In this document: one piece after another, positions 35,445 to 43,645 of the stretch
Numbering within the stretch: the first letter of the stretch is position 1
How the letters are laid out: the number at the start of each line of letters is the position of its first letter
NCBI GenBank assembly: GCA_024234395.1
Contig: JACKOH010000001.1
Span: forward strand, 186,001 to 250,000
Origin: Pseudomonadales bacterium
GTDB taxonomy: Bacteria > Pseudomonadota > Gammaproteobacteria > Pseudomonadales > Pseudohongiellaceae
Direction of reading: 5' to 3'
Length of the DNA stretch: 64,000 nt
Made by a program: the position numbers and the translations under genes
Notes under the pieces: generated by a model
The model's input: only the letters and a program-made list of their open reading frames with translations
Database searches by the model: none
Told to the model about the DNA's origin: nothing

Positions 35445-37144
35445 CCGGGCAGAGCCCAGGCTGGAAACTCACCCAGTACACCGAATGTGAGATGCCCCAG
35501 CGTGTAAACGAAGGCTGTGAGGAGCACCACCGACATCAGGTCCAGCCACAGGCCGGCAATGACCATTTTCATGATCGGAACCCGGCCGGAGCCGAAAACG
35601 ATGGCATTGGGAGGCGTGGAAACCGGCAGCATGAAAGCGCAGGAAGCGGCCAGTGTGGTTGGAATCAGCAGCAGCAGGGGGTGGGCACCGATGGCCTGGG
35701 CCAGGCTTGCCATGATCGGAATGGCCAGTGAAATCGTCGCGGTATTGGACGAGACTTCGGTCAGACCGGTGATGAAACTCACCGTACTGATCACGATTAC
35801 CAGCGGGTTGGCATCGCCCAGCAGCGATTGCAACTGACCGGCAATGTAATCCGACAGACCCGACGTGCCAAAGCCCTTGGCGATTGCCAGGCCGCCACCG
35901 AAAATCAACAGGATTCCCCAGGGCAGTTTTTTCATGTCGTCCCAGTCCAGCAGCCTGCCGCCCACTGATTTACCGGCCGGGATCAGGAACAGGGTCAGCG
36001 CCATGGCAATGGAAACGGTACTGTCATCGATCATGTATCCCACCTGGGGGCTTCCCATGGCTGACAGCAGGCGGTCTAGGTAATAACTCCAGCCAAAGAT
36101 ATCGATATCGTCGCCGAACAGACGTTCCTTGCGCGTTATCCAAAGTAACGCGGCGGTCGCGAAAACTACCGCTACCTTCTTTTCCTCATTGCTCATCGGA
36201 CCCAGCCTGGCGAGCTCATTGTGGATGAACTGCCGGCCACTGAACGGCGTGGTCGGGGGCAGAGGAAACACAAACCGGGTCAGCAGCAGCCAGGCCGCCA
36301 GCAGATAAACGACACTGAGCGGCAGTGCGAACAGAAACCAGGTGGAAAAAGTGATCTCTGGCGCGTCAGGAAACAATTGACTCATCTGCGTGACCAGCAC
36401 TCCGTTGGGCGGTGTGCCGATCAGGGTGGCGAAGCCACCGATGGATGCCGAATAGGCGATGCCCAGCAACAGTGTCAGAGAAAAATTGCTGGATCGGGAG
36501 TCCACCGTGCCGCCATTTGCAGCGATGTTGGCATTCAGTTCCTCGTACAGGAGCACCAGTGACATGCCCATCGGCATCATCATCAGGGCGGTGGCCGTGT
36601 TGGACAACCACATGGAAAGAAAGCCGGTGGCTACCATAAAGCCCAGTACCAGCCGGTGCGGCTGACCGCCGATCAGCCGGAGGATGTTCAGGGCAATACG
36701 CTTGTGCAGATTCCACTTCTCCACGGCCAGAGCAATGATGAACCCACCCATGAACAGCAGGATTATCCAATCCATGTATTGATCGGTCACATTGGGAAAC
36801 ACGATATCCAGGCTGCCTGGCGAAACTGCTGAAGCATCGACGTCAATACTGAGCCGACTGTCCGCCGGAGTCTCTCTTGCCCGCATCAGTCCCAGCAGAG
36901 GGAACAGCACGATCGGCAGCAGTGCGGTGGCGGGCAGCGGAATGGCTTCGGTCATCCACCAGATAGCCATCAGGACTACCACTGCGGCCATTCGGGTTAC
37001 CAGGGGGTTGGCAGGGTCGAGATCGACGAACAACAGCATCAGCAGAAACACTGCCGGTCCCAGAAACAGGCCTACGCTGCTGACCGAGATTCGACTGTTC
37101 TGATCAGCCCCGGTTGTTGCATCGTTATCTTTGTTATCTGCCAC
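35441..37144 (-). CDS. DASS (SLC13) sodium-dependent anion/dicarboxylate transporter
   Basis: A 567-residue protein with GTG start and GGGAGG upstream. Hydrophobic throughout, with MAIWWMTEAIPLPATALLPI (first family signature) and SSNTATISLAIPIM (sodium-binding Ser-Asn-Thr motif). A second SNT motif is in WLSNTATALMMMPMG. These mark the divalent anion:sodium symporter family, which imports C4-dicarboxylates, citrate or sulfate. The length is above the usual 450-500 because of a long loop near residues 300-350. Its TAG stop lies in the terminal repeat of the adjacent MITE-like element, so the original C-terminus may have been altered. Confidence 0.9.
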   Translation of the reverse strand: MADNKDNDATTGADQNSRISVSSVGLFLGPAVFLLMLLFVDLDPANPLVTRMAAVVVLMAIWWMTEAIPLPATALLPIVLFPLLGLMRARETPADSRLSIDVDASAVSPGSLDIVFPNVTDQYMDWIILLFMGGFIIALAVEKWNLHKRIALNILRLIGGQPHRLVLGFMVATGFLSMWLSNTATALMMMPMGMSLVLLYEELNANIAANGGTVDSRSSNFSLTLLLGIAYSASIGGFATLIGTPPNGVLVTQMSQLFPDAPEITFSTWFLFALPLSVVYLLAAWLLLTRFVFPLPPTTPFSGRQFIHNELARLGPMSNEEKKVAVVFATAALLWITRKERLFGDDIDIFGWSYYLDRLLSAMGSPQVGYMIDDSTVSIAMALTLFLIPAGKSVGGRLLDWDDMKKLPWGILLIFGGGLAIAKGFGTSGLSDYIAGQLQSLLGDANPLVIVISTVSFITGLTEVSSNTATISLAIPIMASLAQAIGAHPLLLLIPTTLAASCAFMLPVSTPPNAIVFGSGRVPIMKMVIAGLWLDLMSVVLLTAFVYTLGHLTFGVLGEFPAWALPG

Positions 37145-37165
37145 GAAAACCTCCCGGTAATCTGC

Positions 37166-38395
37166 TTAGATGATTTCGCTGGCTCGCAGTGCATCGATTT
37201 CCGATGCGCTGAACCCCAGTTCTGCAAGGATTGCATCTGTGTGTCCGCCAAGTGCCGGTACGGCTCCCACCACAGATTCGTAACTGTTGTTATTACCGGG
37301 AGGACGGAATCCCTGGACCGGCCCGGCTGGTGTGTCCACTTCCACAAGGCGCTGCAAGGCGAGCAGCTGTGGATGGTTCCATACCGCCGCCATGTCATTG
37401 ACTGTGGAGCAGGCAATTTTTGCCTGATTCAGCCGTGCTGCCAACCGGCTTTCGGTAAACTGTGAAAATTTCTGCTCGATCAGTGATTTCAGTGCGTCCC
37501 GATTGGCGGAGCGTCCGGTATTGTCGGCGAAGCGCCGGTCTGTTACCAGTTCCGGAAGTTCCAGTATCTCAACGCAGAATGTCTGCCATTCCCTTTCATT
37601 CTGCAGGCCGATAATAACGGTTCTGCCATCACCGGTGCGGAATGCTCCATAGGGGTAGATGCTGGCGTGATCGGTGCCCGATCGCACTGGTGGAGAGGCA
37701 CCGTCGTAGGCGTAGTAGAGCGGGTAACCCATCCATTCAACCATGGCCTCGAGCATGGAAATATCAATTCTGCTTCCGGCTCCAGTCTGTGATCGCTTGA
37801 TCAGCGCTGCCAGTATGGCCGCCTGTGCCTGCATGCCGGCGGCGATGTCGGCAATCGAAATTCCACTCTTGGCAAGGTGATCGGGGTCGCCGGTCACTGA
37901 CAGAAACCCCGCCTCGGCCTGTACCAGCAGATCGTAGGCCTTGCGGTCGGCATAGGGACCGGAGCTGCCGTAACCGGTAATATTGCAGACGATCAGGTGG
38001 GGATAACTGGCGCATAAATCGTCGAAGGTCAGCCCCATTCGATCGGTTGCCGATGGCGCCAGGTTCTGCACCAGCACATCGGAGCCGGCGAGCAGCCGGT
38101 GCAGTATGGAGCGGGCAGGCTGTTTCTTCAGGTCAAGAGTAAGGCTTTGTTTGCCACGATTGGTCCAGACAAAGTGTGACGACTGCCCCCTGACTCTGGA
38201 ATCATAGTGTCTGGCGAAATCCCCGGTCAGGCGCCGTTCAATTTTGATCACGCGGGCGCCGAGCTCAGCCAATTGCCGTGTACAAAGCGGGGCCGCAATT
38301 GCGTGTTCCAGGGAGATTATCTGAATACCTGAAAGTGGTGCCGAAGAATTCAAACTGGTAAGGAACCTCTTATTTTCTGGAGTGACTGCCTGCAC
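37166..38395 (-). CDS. CaiB/BaiF family class III CoA-transferase
   Basis: A 409-residue protein with GTG start. LSGIQIISLEHAIAAPLCTRQ opens the domain; ELGARVIKIERRLTGDFAR follows, with the catalytic Asp in ADRKAYDLLVQAEAG (about residue 160) and GYGSSGPY just before it. Class III CoA-transferases move CoA between carboxylic acids through an Asp-bound anhydride. Substrate unknown. The DASS transporter begins 21 bp downstream on the same strand, suggesting that a dicarboxylate is imported and then activated with CoA, like succinyl-CoA-dependent mesaconate or itaconate transferases (inference). Confidence 0.92.
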   Translation of the reverse strand: MQAVTPENKRFLTSLNSSAPLSGIQIISLEHAIAAPLCTRQLAELGARVIKIERRLTGDFARHYDSRVRGQSSHFVWTNRGKQSLTLDLKKQPARSILHRLLAGSDVLVQNLAPSATDRMGLTFDDLCASYPHLIVCNITGYGSSGPYADRKAYDLLVQAEAGFLSVTGDPDHLAKSGISIADIAAGMQAQAAILAALIKRSQTGAGSRIDISMLEAMVEWMGYPLYYAYDGASPPVRSGTDHASIYPYGAFRTGDGRTVIIGLQNEREWQTFCVEILELPELVTDRRFADNTGRSANRDALKSLIEQKFSQFTESRLAARLNQAKIACSTVNDMAAVWNHPQLLALQRLVEVDTPAGPVQGFRPPGNNNSYESVVGAVPALGGHTDAILAELGFSASEIDALRASEII

Positions 38396-38554
38396 GGGTT
38401 CGCTTGTGTTAAGGTTTCCCCTTGACTACCCCCCACTGTCAGCGGTTAACTTGCGGGGTTCTTCTAACCGGTTCAGGTGCCGGCTGACTCCGGATAAACT
38501 GTTTTAATTCAGCTGGTTAATAACAATTATCAACGAAATGCAGGGCTTCAGGCA

Positions 38555-39172
38555 ATGTCCAGGATATCTTTGAGCAGGCTGTTCACTGGGATCAGACGAA
38601 TCACGCTGCTGCTTTTGGTTCTGGCAGTCAGCCAGTCCGGCAGCGCCCAGCAACCGGTGAATGTACTGATTGTCTATTACACCATGACCGGGACCACGCA
38701 AAGCCTGGCGAGACTGGTGGCCGAGGGAGCCGATGCCGTCGAGGGAGTGAATGTTTCGCTGAAGCCGGTGGAATCGGTCACTGTCGAAGATCTGCTCGAA
38801 GCGCGGGGAATCATTCTGGGTTCGCCCACTTACTACGGTAATATGGCCGGCCCGATGAAGAGTTTTATCGACAGCATCGGCCTCGTACATGGCAGTCCTT
38901 TCCTGGCTGGCAGAATCGGCGGGGCTTTTGCGACCGGAGGTGGATCGGCAGGAGGGAAGGAGCACGTCATCGTCTCGCTGTTACTGGCCATGATCAATAC
39001 CGGTATGATGGTGGCAGGTCCCACCTATGGCGATGGACAGAATGGCTATGCGTTGCCAGGCGCGGCGGCCATCGATACCGGTAACCCAGACGAATTTTCC
39101 GCTACCGAGATAGAAGATGCCCGCCGGCTGGGACGGCGCATTGCAGAGATTGCCGTCACGCTGGCCGACTGA
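38555..39172 (+). CDS. Exported flavodoxin-like (WrbA-type) protein
   Basis: A 205-residue protein. An N-terminal basic region and hydrophobic core (RITLLLLVLAVSQSGSAQQ) look like a cleavable signal peptide, and then the flavodoxin fold starts: NVLIVYYTMTGTTQSLARLV, where TMTGTT is the FMN phosphate loop. GSPTYYGNMAGPMKSFID and FATGGGSAGGKE match the WrbA/NAD(P)H:quinone oxidoreductase subgroup. Flavodoxins are normally cytosolic, so an exported one is unusual; FMN would have to be inserted before export (Tat, though no twin-Arg is seen) or outside. The role may be electron transfer in the periplasm. Monocistronic. Confidence 0.82.
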   Translation: MSRISLSRLFTGIRRITLLLLVLAVSQSGSAQQPVNVLIVYYTMTGTTQSLARLVAEGADAVEGVNVSLKPVESVTVEDLLEARGIILGSPTYYGNMAGPMKSFIDSIGLVHGSPFLAGRIGGAFATGGGSAGGKEHVIVSLLLAMINTGMMVAGPTYGDGQNGYALPGAAAIDTGNPDEFSATEIEDARRLGRRIAEIAVTLAD

Positions 39173-39187
39173 GAATTCAGCCGGGGC

Positions 39188-39216
39188 TTGACTCGCCTGG
39201 CTGATTCGCGCATCAT
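39188..39216 (+). promoter_or_regulatory. Promoter of the trpL-trpEG transcript
   Basis: TTGACT (39188-39193) and CATCAT (39211-39216) are separated by 17 bp. A start 6-8 nt later falls at 39223-39225, a few bases before the trpL ATG at 39227, so the leader mRNA would be nearly leaderless. The -10 matches only 4 of 6 consensus bases. Confidence 0.5.
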
Positions 39217-39226
39217 CCCGCCCACT

Positions 39227-39289
39227 ATGAACAGACAAAGTTATTTCTGGTGGTTCCGAAACCCGGGCCGCCAGACGAAAATTCGTTAA
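39227..39289 (+). CDS. trpL: trp leader peptide (TrpL)
   Basis: A 20-codon frame, MNRQSYFWWFRNPGRQTKIR, with two tandem Trp codons (39248-39253) in a window where Trp is otherwise rare. It ends 110 bp before trpEG. No Shine-Dalgarno sequence precedes it; the predicted transcription start lies at most 4 nt upstream, as with the leaderless trpL of Sinorhizobium meliloti. Its Trp codons form one arm of an RNA hairpin and a terminator-like hairpin follows the stop. The function is to sense charged tRNA-Trp by ribosome stalling (established mechanism in trp leaders; applied here by inference). Confidence 0.8.
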   Translation: MNRQSYFWWFRNPGRQTKIR

Positions 39290-39323
39290 TCCCTTCCCTG
39301 GCCGCCCGATGTCTGTGGCGGCC
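39247..39323 (+). terminator. trp attenuator (alternative hairpins)
   Basis: Segment 1, CTGGTGG (39247-39253, the Trp codons), pairs with CCGCCAG (39268-39274). Downstream, GGCCGCC (39300-39306) pairs perfectly with GGCGGCC (39317-39323), followed by GTTTGCTT, a weak U-rich tail. The same GGCCGCC sequence also occurs at 39266-39272 and could take the place of the terminator's first arm, and CGGGC (39264-39268) can pair with GCCCG (39304-39308). Mutually exclusive pairing is therefore possible, as required for attenuation. Confidence 0.65.
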
Positions 39324-39399
39324 GTTTGCTTGAAAATTCAGATACCTCCACAGTTTATCGGGCTCCCAGGTCACCAAGGCCGAACAGGAGAGTCCAACA

Positions 39400-41628
39400 G
39401 TGCAAACCATTACTCAGACCAGCTACCAGACCCGTGGTGGCATTCAGGTGCGGCGATCCTGTACCCGGGAAAACTATCAGGACGCCATGCCGCGACTGGC
39501 ACGGCAACTGGATAGCCAGCGCGGACTGCTGTTGTCCTCGTCCTATGAATACCCGGGTCGCTATACCCGCTGGGATGTGGGGTTTGTCAATCCACCGCTG
39601 CAGATCACCGCCCGTGGCAGGCAGGTCACCATCGACGCGCTCAATCAGCGGGGAGAGGTGCTACTGCCCGCGCTCTATCACGCTCTGCTGGGGAATAGCG
39701 AGTTAACCGCAATAACCCTCACCGAAACGGCAATCAGCCTGGTGGTAGTGCAAATCCGGGAGTCGTTCAGTGAGGAACAACGCAGCCGTCAACCTTCGGT
39801 ATTTTCCGTGTTGCGGCAACTGGTTGAGCTTTTTGGCTCGGACCAGGACTCCTATCTCGGCCTTTACGGAGCGTTTGGTTACGATCTCGGGTTTCAATTC
39901 GAGGATGTACAGCGTTATCAGCAGCGATCAGAAACGCATCGCGACCTGGTATTGTACCTGCCCGATCAGATTCTGGTCTCCGACCATCGACTCGGTGAAA
40001 CCCTCTGTCACAATTATGAATTCGTGTGTCGAGGCCGCCACAGCGAAGCCCTGACCGAGACCACCGGAGGACTGAAGCGGCGTGGTGTCAGGCAAGCCTA
40101 TGTGCCGGCCGTCCGCTGCGACGCAACAGGTGATCATAGTCCCGGTGAGTACGCCGCAAGCGTTCGCAAGGCAATTGCAGAATTCAAATGTGGCAATCTG
40201 TTTGAGGTGGTACCCGGTCAGGTATTTTTCGAACCCTGCAGGGACACACCATCAATCGTATTTAACCGTCTGAAACAGAACAATCCGGCTCCCTACGGAG
40301 CCCTGATCAATCTCGGGGAGCAGGAATACCTGGTCGCGGCATCCCCGGAAATGTTCGTGCGTGTCGACCGCCGCAGGATCGAGACCTGTCCGATTTCAGG
40401 CACTATCAAACGGGGTGAGGATGCCATTGATGATGCGTCGCAGATCCGCAAGCTGTTGAATTCGGCCAAGGACGAATCGGAACTTTCCATGTGTACGGAT
40501 GTGGATCGGAATGACAAGGCCAGGGTTTGTGAGCCAGGCAGCGTCAAGGTGGTTGGCCGTCGCCAGATTGAGTTGTATTCACGCCTTATCCATACCGTGG
40601 ATCATGTTTCCGGGACCCTCGCGCCCGGATTCGATGCTCTGGACGGATTTCTGGCCCATACCTGGGCTGTAACTGTAACCGGGGCGCCCAAACATGCAGC
40701 CATGCAGTTTATCGAGCAGCAAGAAAAATCGCCGCGCCGCTGGTATGGAGGAGCAATGGGGTTCATCGGTTTCAACGGTAACCTGAACACGGGTTTGACC
40801 CTGCGTACCATGCGTATCAAGGAGGGTATCGCGGAGGTCCGGGCCGGTGCCACGCTGCTGATTGATTCGGATCCGGACAGTGAGGAAGCAGAGACCCGTC
40901 TGAAGGCATCGGCATTACTCGATGCAGTCAGGGGCAGGAATTCACCCGGAGCGGTCAGCAACACCGACCCGGAAATCGAAGCGGTCCGAGACCGGTTGCG
41001 CCTGGAGGGCGATCTCAGCGTATTGATGATCGATCACCAGGACTCCTTTGTACACAACCTGGGAGCCTATTTCCGTCAGTGTGGTGCACAGTTGCAGACT
41101 TTGCGGCCTGAAGCAGCCAGGCAGGCTTTACAGAGCCGGTCTTTTGACCTGGTGGTGTTGTCGCCAGGTCCCGGACGCCCTCAGGATTATGCCATGAGTG
41201 ATTCCCTGGCCTTGTGCATGCAGCGTCAGATTCCCGTATTCGGCGTCTGCCTGGGGCTGCAGGGGCTGGTTGAGCACTGTGGCGGCGAACTGGGGGTTCT
41301 GGACTACCCCATGCACGGCAAACCCTCTGAAATTGAAAATCTGGGTGGTATCCAGTTACAGGGCCTGGCGGCCAGTTTCCAGGCCGGCCGCTACCATTCG
41401 TTATATGCCAGTCAGGTTCCGGAATGCCTGAAGGTGGTGGCCAGAACCGCGGATTCCGTGCCCATGGCGGTGGAACACCGCAGTCTGCCACTGCTGGCTG
41501 TGCAGTTTCATCCCGAGTCTATTCTGACCTTGCGCGGCAACGCGGGACTCCGCCTGGTGGCGAATGTTGTACACTATGCGGCAGAACACAGATTGAACGC
41601 CACCCGGGTAAAGCATGGAACAGTATGA
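39400..41628 (+). CDS. trpEG: Anthranilate synthase, fused TrpE-TrpG
   Basis: A 742-residue protein with GTG start and AGGAG 9 nt upstream. Residues about 1-530 are the TrpE chorismate-binding part: LLLSSSYEYPGRYTRWDVGF, then CPISGTIKRGEDAIDD, DVDRNDKARVCEPGSVKVVG and VTGAPKHAAMQFIEQ. Residues about 540-742 are the glutamine amidotransferase: LSVLMIDHQDSFVHNLGAY, nucleophile Cys617 in FGVCLGLQGL and His-Glu in AVQFHPES. It converts chorismate and glutamine to anthranilate. Such fusions are typical of rhizobia and related groups. No other trp genes lie nearby. A leader peptide and attenuator precede it, so tryptophan control is expected. Confidence 0.94.
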   Translation: MQTITQTSYQTRGGIQVRRSCTRENYQDAMPRLARQLDSQRGLLLSSSYEYPGRYTRWDVGFVNPPLQITARGRQVTIDALNQRGEVLLPALYHALLGNSELTAITLTETAISLVVVQIRESFSEEQRSRQPSVFSVLRQLVELFGSDQDSYLGLYGAFGYDLGFQFEDVQRYQQRSETHRDLVLYLPDQILVSDHRLGETLCHNYEFVCRGRHSEALTETTGGLKRRGVRQAYVPAVRCDATGDHSPGEYAASVRKAIAEFKCGNLFEVVPGQVFFEPCRDTPSIVFNRLKQNNPAPYGALINLGEQEYLVAASPEMFVRVDRRRIETCPISGTIKRGEDAIDDASQIRKLLNSAKDESELSMCTDVDRNDKARVCEPGSVKVVGRRQIELYSRLIHTVDHVSGTLAPGFDALDGFLAHTWAVTVTGAPKHAAMQFIEQQEKSPRRWYGGAMGFIGFNGNLNTGLTLRTMRIKEGIAEVRAGATLLIDSDPDSEEAETRLKASALLDAVRGRNSPGAVSNTDPEIEAVRDRLRLEGDLSVLMIDHQDSFVHNLGAYFRQCGAQLQTLRPEAARQALQSRSFDLVVLSPGPGRPQDYAMSDSLALCMQRQIPVFGVCLGLQGLVEHCGGELGVLDYPMHGKPSEIENLGGIQLQGLAASFQAGRYHSLYASQVPECLKVVARTADSVPMAVEHRSLPLLAVQFHPESILTLRGNAGLRLVANVVHYAAEHRLNATRVKHGTV

Positions 41629-42493
41629 TCATTGCCAGCGTTTTCTCTTTGAAGGCCTCGATATTCGTGGTGAAATCGTGCGTCTCAGCGAGAGCTATGA
41701 GGAAATACTTGCCAACAAGGAATATCCGCCTGCGGTGCGTGAGTTGCTGGGCGAATTTCTCGCTGCCGCAGCCCTGCTCAGCACCACCGTGAAATTCGAT
41801 GGCAGACTGGTGTTGCAGGCACGCAGCCAGGGACAGGTGCCGCTGATCATGGCGGAATGTACCAGCGATCAGCAGCTGCGGGGGATTGCCCGCTTCAGCG
41901 AGGATCTGCAACCGGAGGTAGCTGAATTTTCCGACCTGCTGCGTTCCGGTACGCTGGCAATCACCATTGAACCTGACCAGGGTGAGTCCTACCAGGGCAT
42001 TGTCCCCCTGGAACAGCAGAGCCTGGCCGCCTGCCTTGAGGAATACTTTGCCCGCTCGGAACAGCTTGAAAGTCAGCTTTTTCTGGTATGTGACGGCCAG
42101 ACCTGCGCGGGGCTGCTGTTGCAGCAGTTACCGGCGCAGTTACTGCGTGACCGGGACCTCCGTCGGGAAGAGTGGAGTACCATCAGACAACTGGCGGCAA
42201 CTCTGACCGGCAATGAACTGCTGAAGTTGGGCAACGAGGATATTTTATACCGTTTATTCCACCAGCACCGGGTCAAGCTTTACGATCAGAAGCCCGTGAT
42301 ATACCACTGTAGCTGTTCGAGGGAACGAACTGCCAGGGCTCTGCATGCCATCGGCGAGGTAGAGATCATGGACATCATTGAGGAGCAGGGCGAGGTGGAA
42401 GTCACCTGTGAATTCTGTGGCAGGCAGTACAGCTTTTCCGAAGCCGAGCTGGAACTGTTGTTCGAGAGCCCGACCCGCAGCAAGACTCACTGA
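41615..42493 (+). CDS. hslO: Redox-regulated chaperone Hsp33
   Basis: A 292-residue protein. The start codon lies inside the last 14 bp of trpEG in a different frame, so the two are translationally coupled. FLFEGLDIRGEIVRLSES opens the family domain, and the C-terminal redox switch is C232-x-C234 (YHCSCSRERT) and C265-x2-C268 (VTCEFCGRQYSF), which bind zinc when reduced. Oxidation releases zinc and activates holdase activity in the cytoplasm. Length matches E. coli Hsp33 (292 aa). Ends in a strong hairpin terminator shared with the convergent gene. Confidence 0.96.
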   Translation: MEQYDHCQRFLFEGLDIRGEIVRLSESYEEILANKEYPPAVRELLGEFLAAAALLSTTVKFDGRLVLQARSQGQVPLIMAECTSDQQLRGIARFSEDLQPEVAEFSDLLRSGTLAITIEPDQGESYQGIVPLEQQSLAACLEEYFARSEQLESQLFLVCDGQTCAGLLLQQLPAQLLRDRDLRREEWSTIRQLAATLTGNELLKLGNEDILYRLFHQHRVKLYDQKPVIYHCSCSRERTARALHAIGEVEIMDIIEEQGEVEVTCEFCGRQYSFSEAELELLFESPTRSKTH

Positions 42494-42511
42494 GCGGGAT
42501 CATCCGATTCC

Positions 42512-42549
42512 TCAGGCCGGACCGCAACGAATCAGTCAGTCCGGCCTGA
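42512..42549. terminator. Bidirectional terminator hairpin
   Basis: An 11-bp perfect stem, TCAGGCCGGAC (42512-42522) with GTCCGGCCTGA (42539-42549), with a 16-nt loop. It lies between hslO (plus) and the secreted-protein gene (minus). A poly-U tract is not evident. Confidence 0.6.
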
Positions 42550-42574
42550 AGATTCCCGGGTCGCGTGGACCCAA

Positions 42575-43609
42575 TCAATCGGTCCTGCCAAGCTCCTGCT
42601 GAACCTCCTCACGTCGTGCGCCGGCCAGAATCCCCGGCAGCGCATAATTCCCTTCGTGGCAGGCATATTCATAAATCTTATCGTCCACCGCGTTCATTGG
42701 CAGTTCACCTGACCAGGGCTGGCTGTAAACCCCGGGGTCGTCGACCGTGAACCGGTACAACAGGGTCTTGTCGTCGAGACGGATAAATCGCTCGGTGACC
42801 ACTGCCTGGGGTGACAGGTAAATATAATGACGCAGCGAGGCTCTGAAGCTCTGTTGCGGGTGGAAGTTGGTGGTCTCCACGACCAGTGTGTCCCCTTCAT
42901 AATGACCGATGGAATCGCCCAGCCATTTTGGCAGGTCAGAATGGTCTTGATCGCCGATGCGGATAATGCGGGCATCATGGTTCATCTCGGCAAGAATCAG
43001 CACGTAGTCTTCAGTCTGCACGATCTGGCTGTGATTGTTGTAAAGAACCGGTAACGTGGGAGGACCACCGGATGAGCCGAAACCAACCAGGCAGCGCTCT
43101 CCGAGCGGACGGGCTTCCGGTCCGTCCATGGGGCCGCGTCCCTGGCGACGGGAACCGAAAATGGCGCGCTGGGCGCCCTCTGCCCAGGGCAGTCTGCCGT
43201 TATCGGGATCGACAATGATGGAAGTGCGGATCTCCCCGTTGATCACCGCCATCCGCTCGCCCGGATCCATCCAGAAGGTATTGTAGCCCCCGACATCGGG
43301 GGCGGCGTCGGTATCGCGTGCGGTCAGTTCGTCGAGATAACTTTCTCCGGTAGTGCCGATCCGGGCTGCTTCTGCCGCGGAAATAACCAGTTTTCCGCCG
43401 AACTGATCACCCCGTTCCAGCATGGTCACGGTGGCGATGTTGTAGGTTCCCTGCAGGTCAGGGGCACCGAAAGCGGTGCGTGGTGCCTGATAATCCTGGG
43501 CGCTCGCCGGCAGGGCCGCCAGCAGGCTTAACAGTAGCGGCAGGATCAGCACCGCCGATCGCTCCGGGATCAGGTAAAAAGTCTTTGTATTTCGGTAAAC
43601 GGGAATCAT
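42575..43609 (-). CDS. Secreted protein of unknown function, family member 2
   Basis: Start at ATG 43609 (MIPVYRNTKTF, 344 aa), with GAGGG 7 nt upstream. A signal peptide (AVLILPLLLSLLAALPASAQ) is followed by DYQAPRTAFGAPDLQGTYN. It is a relative of the gene at 3930-5003: both share G-D-PxxG plus NxFWMDPG (or NLVWTDPG), EERCLVGFG-type and YEYACHEGNYALPGILAGAR blocks, with similar length and a signal peptide. I cannot name a domain. The recurring D-x-E-x-R and Y-Q-x-V-Q-T-x-D-Y-V-x-I segments suggest a beta-rich fold. The convergent hslO terminator closes it. Confidence 0.8.
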   Translation of the reverse strand: MIPVYRNTKTFYLIPERSAVLILPLLLSLLAALPASAQDYQAPRTAFGAPDLQGTYNIATVTMLERGDQFGGKLVISAAEAARIGTTGESYLDELTARDTDAAPDVGGYNTFWMDPGERMAVINGEIRTSIIVDPDNGRLPWAEGAQRAIFGSRRQGRGPMDGPEARPLGERCLVGFGSSGGPPTLPVLYNNHSQIVQTEDYVLILAEMNHDARIIRIGDQDHSDLPKWLGDSIGHYEGDTLVVETTNFHPQQSFRASLRHYIYLSPQAVVTERFIRLDDKTLLYRFTVDDPGVYSQPWSGELPMNAVDDKIYEYACHEGNYALPGILAGARREEVQQELGRTD

Positions 43610-43645
43610 TCTGCAGCCCTCATTCAAGTGGGAGACCGCCATCAT

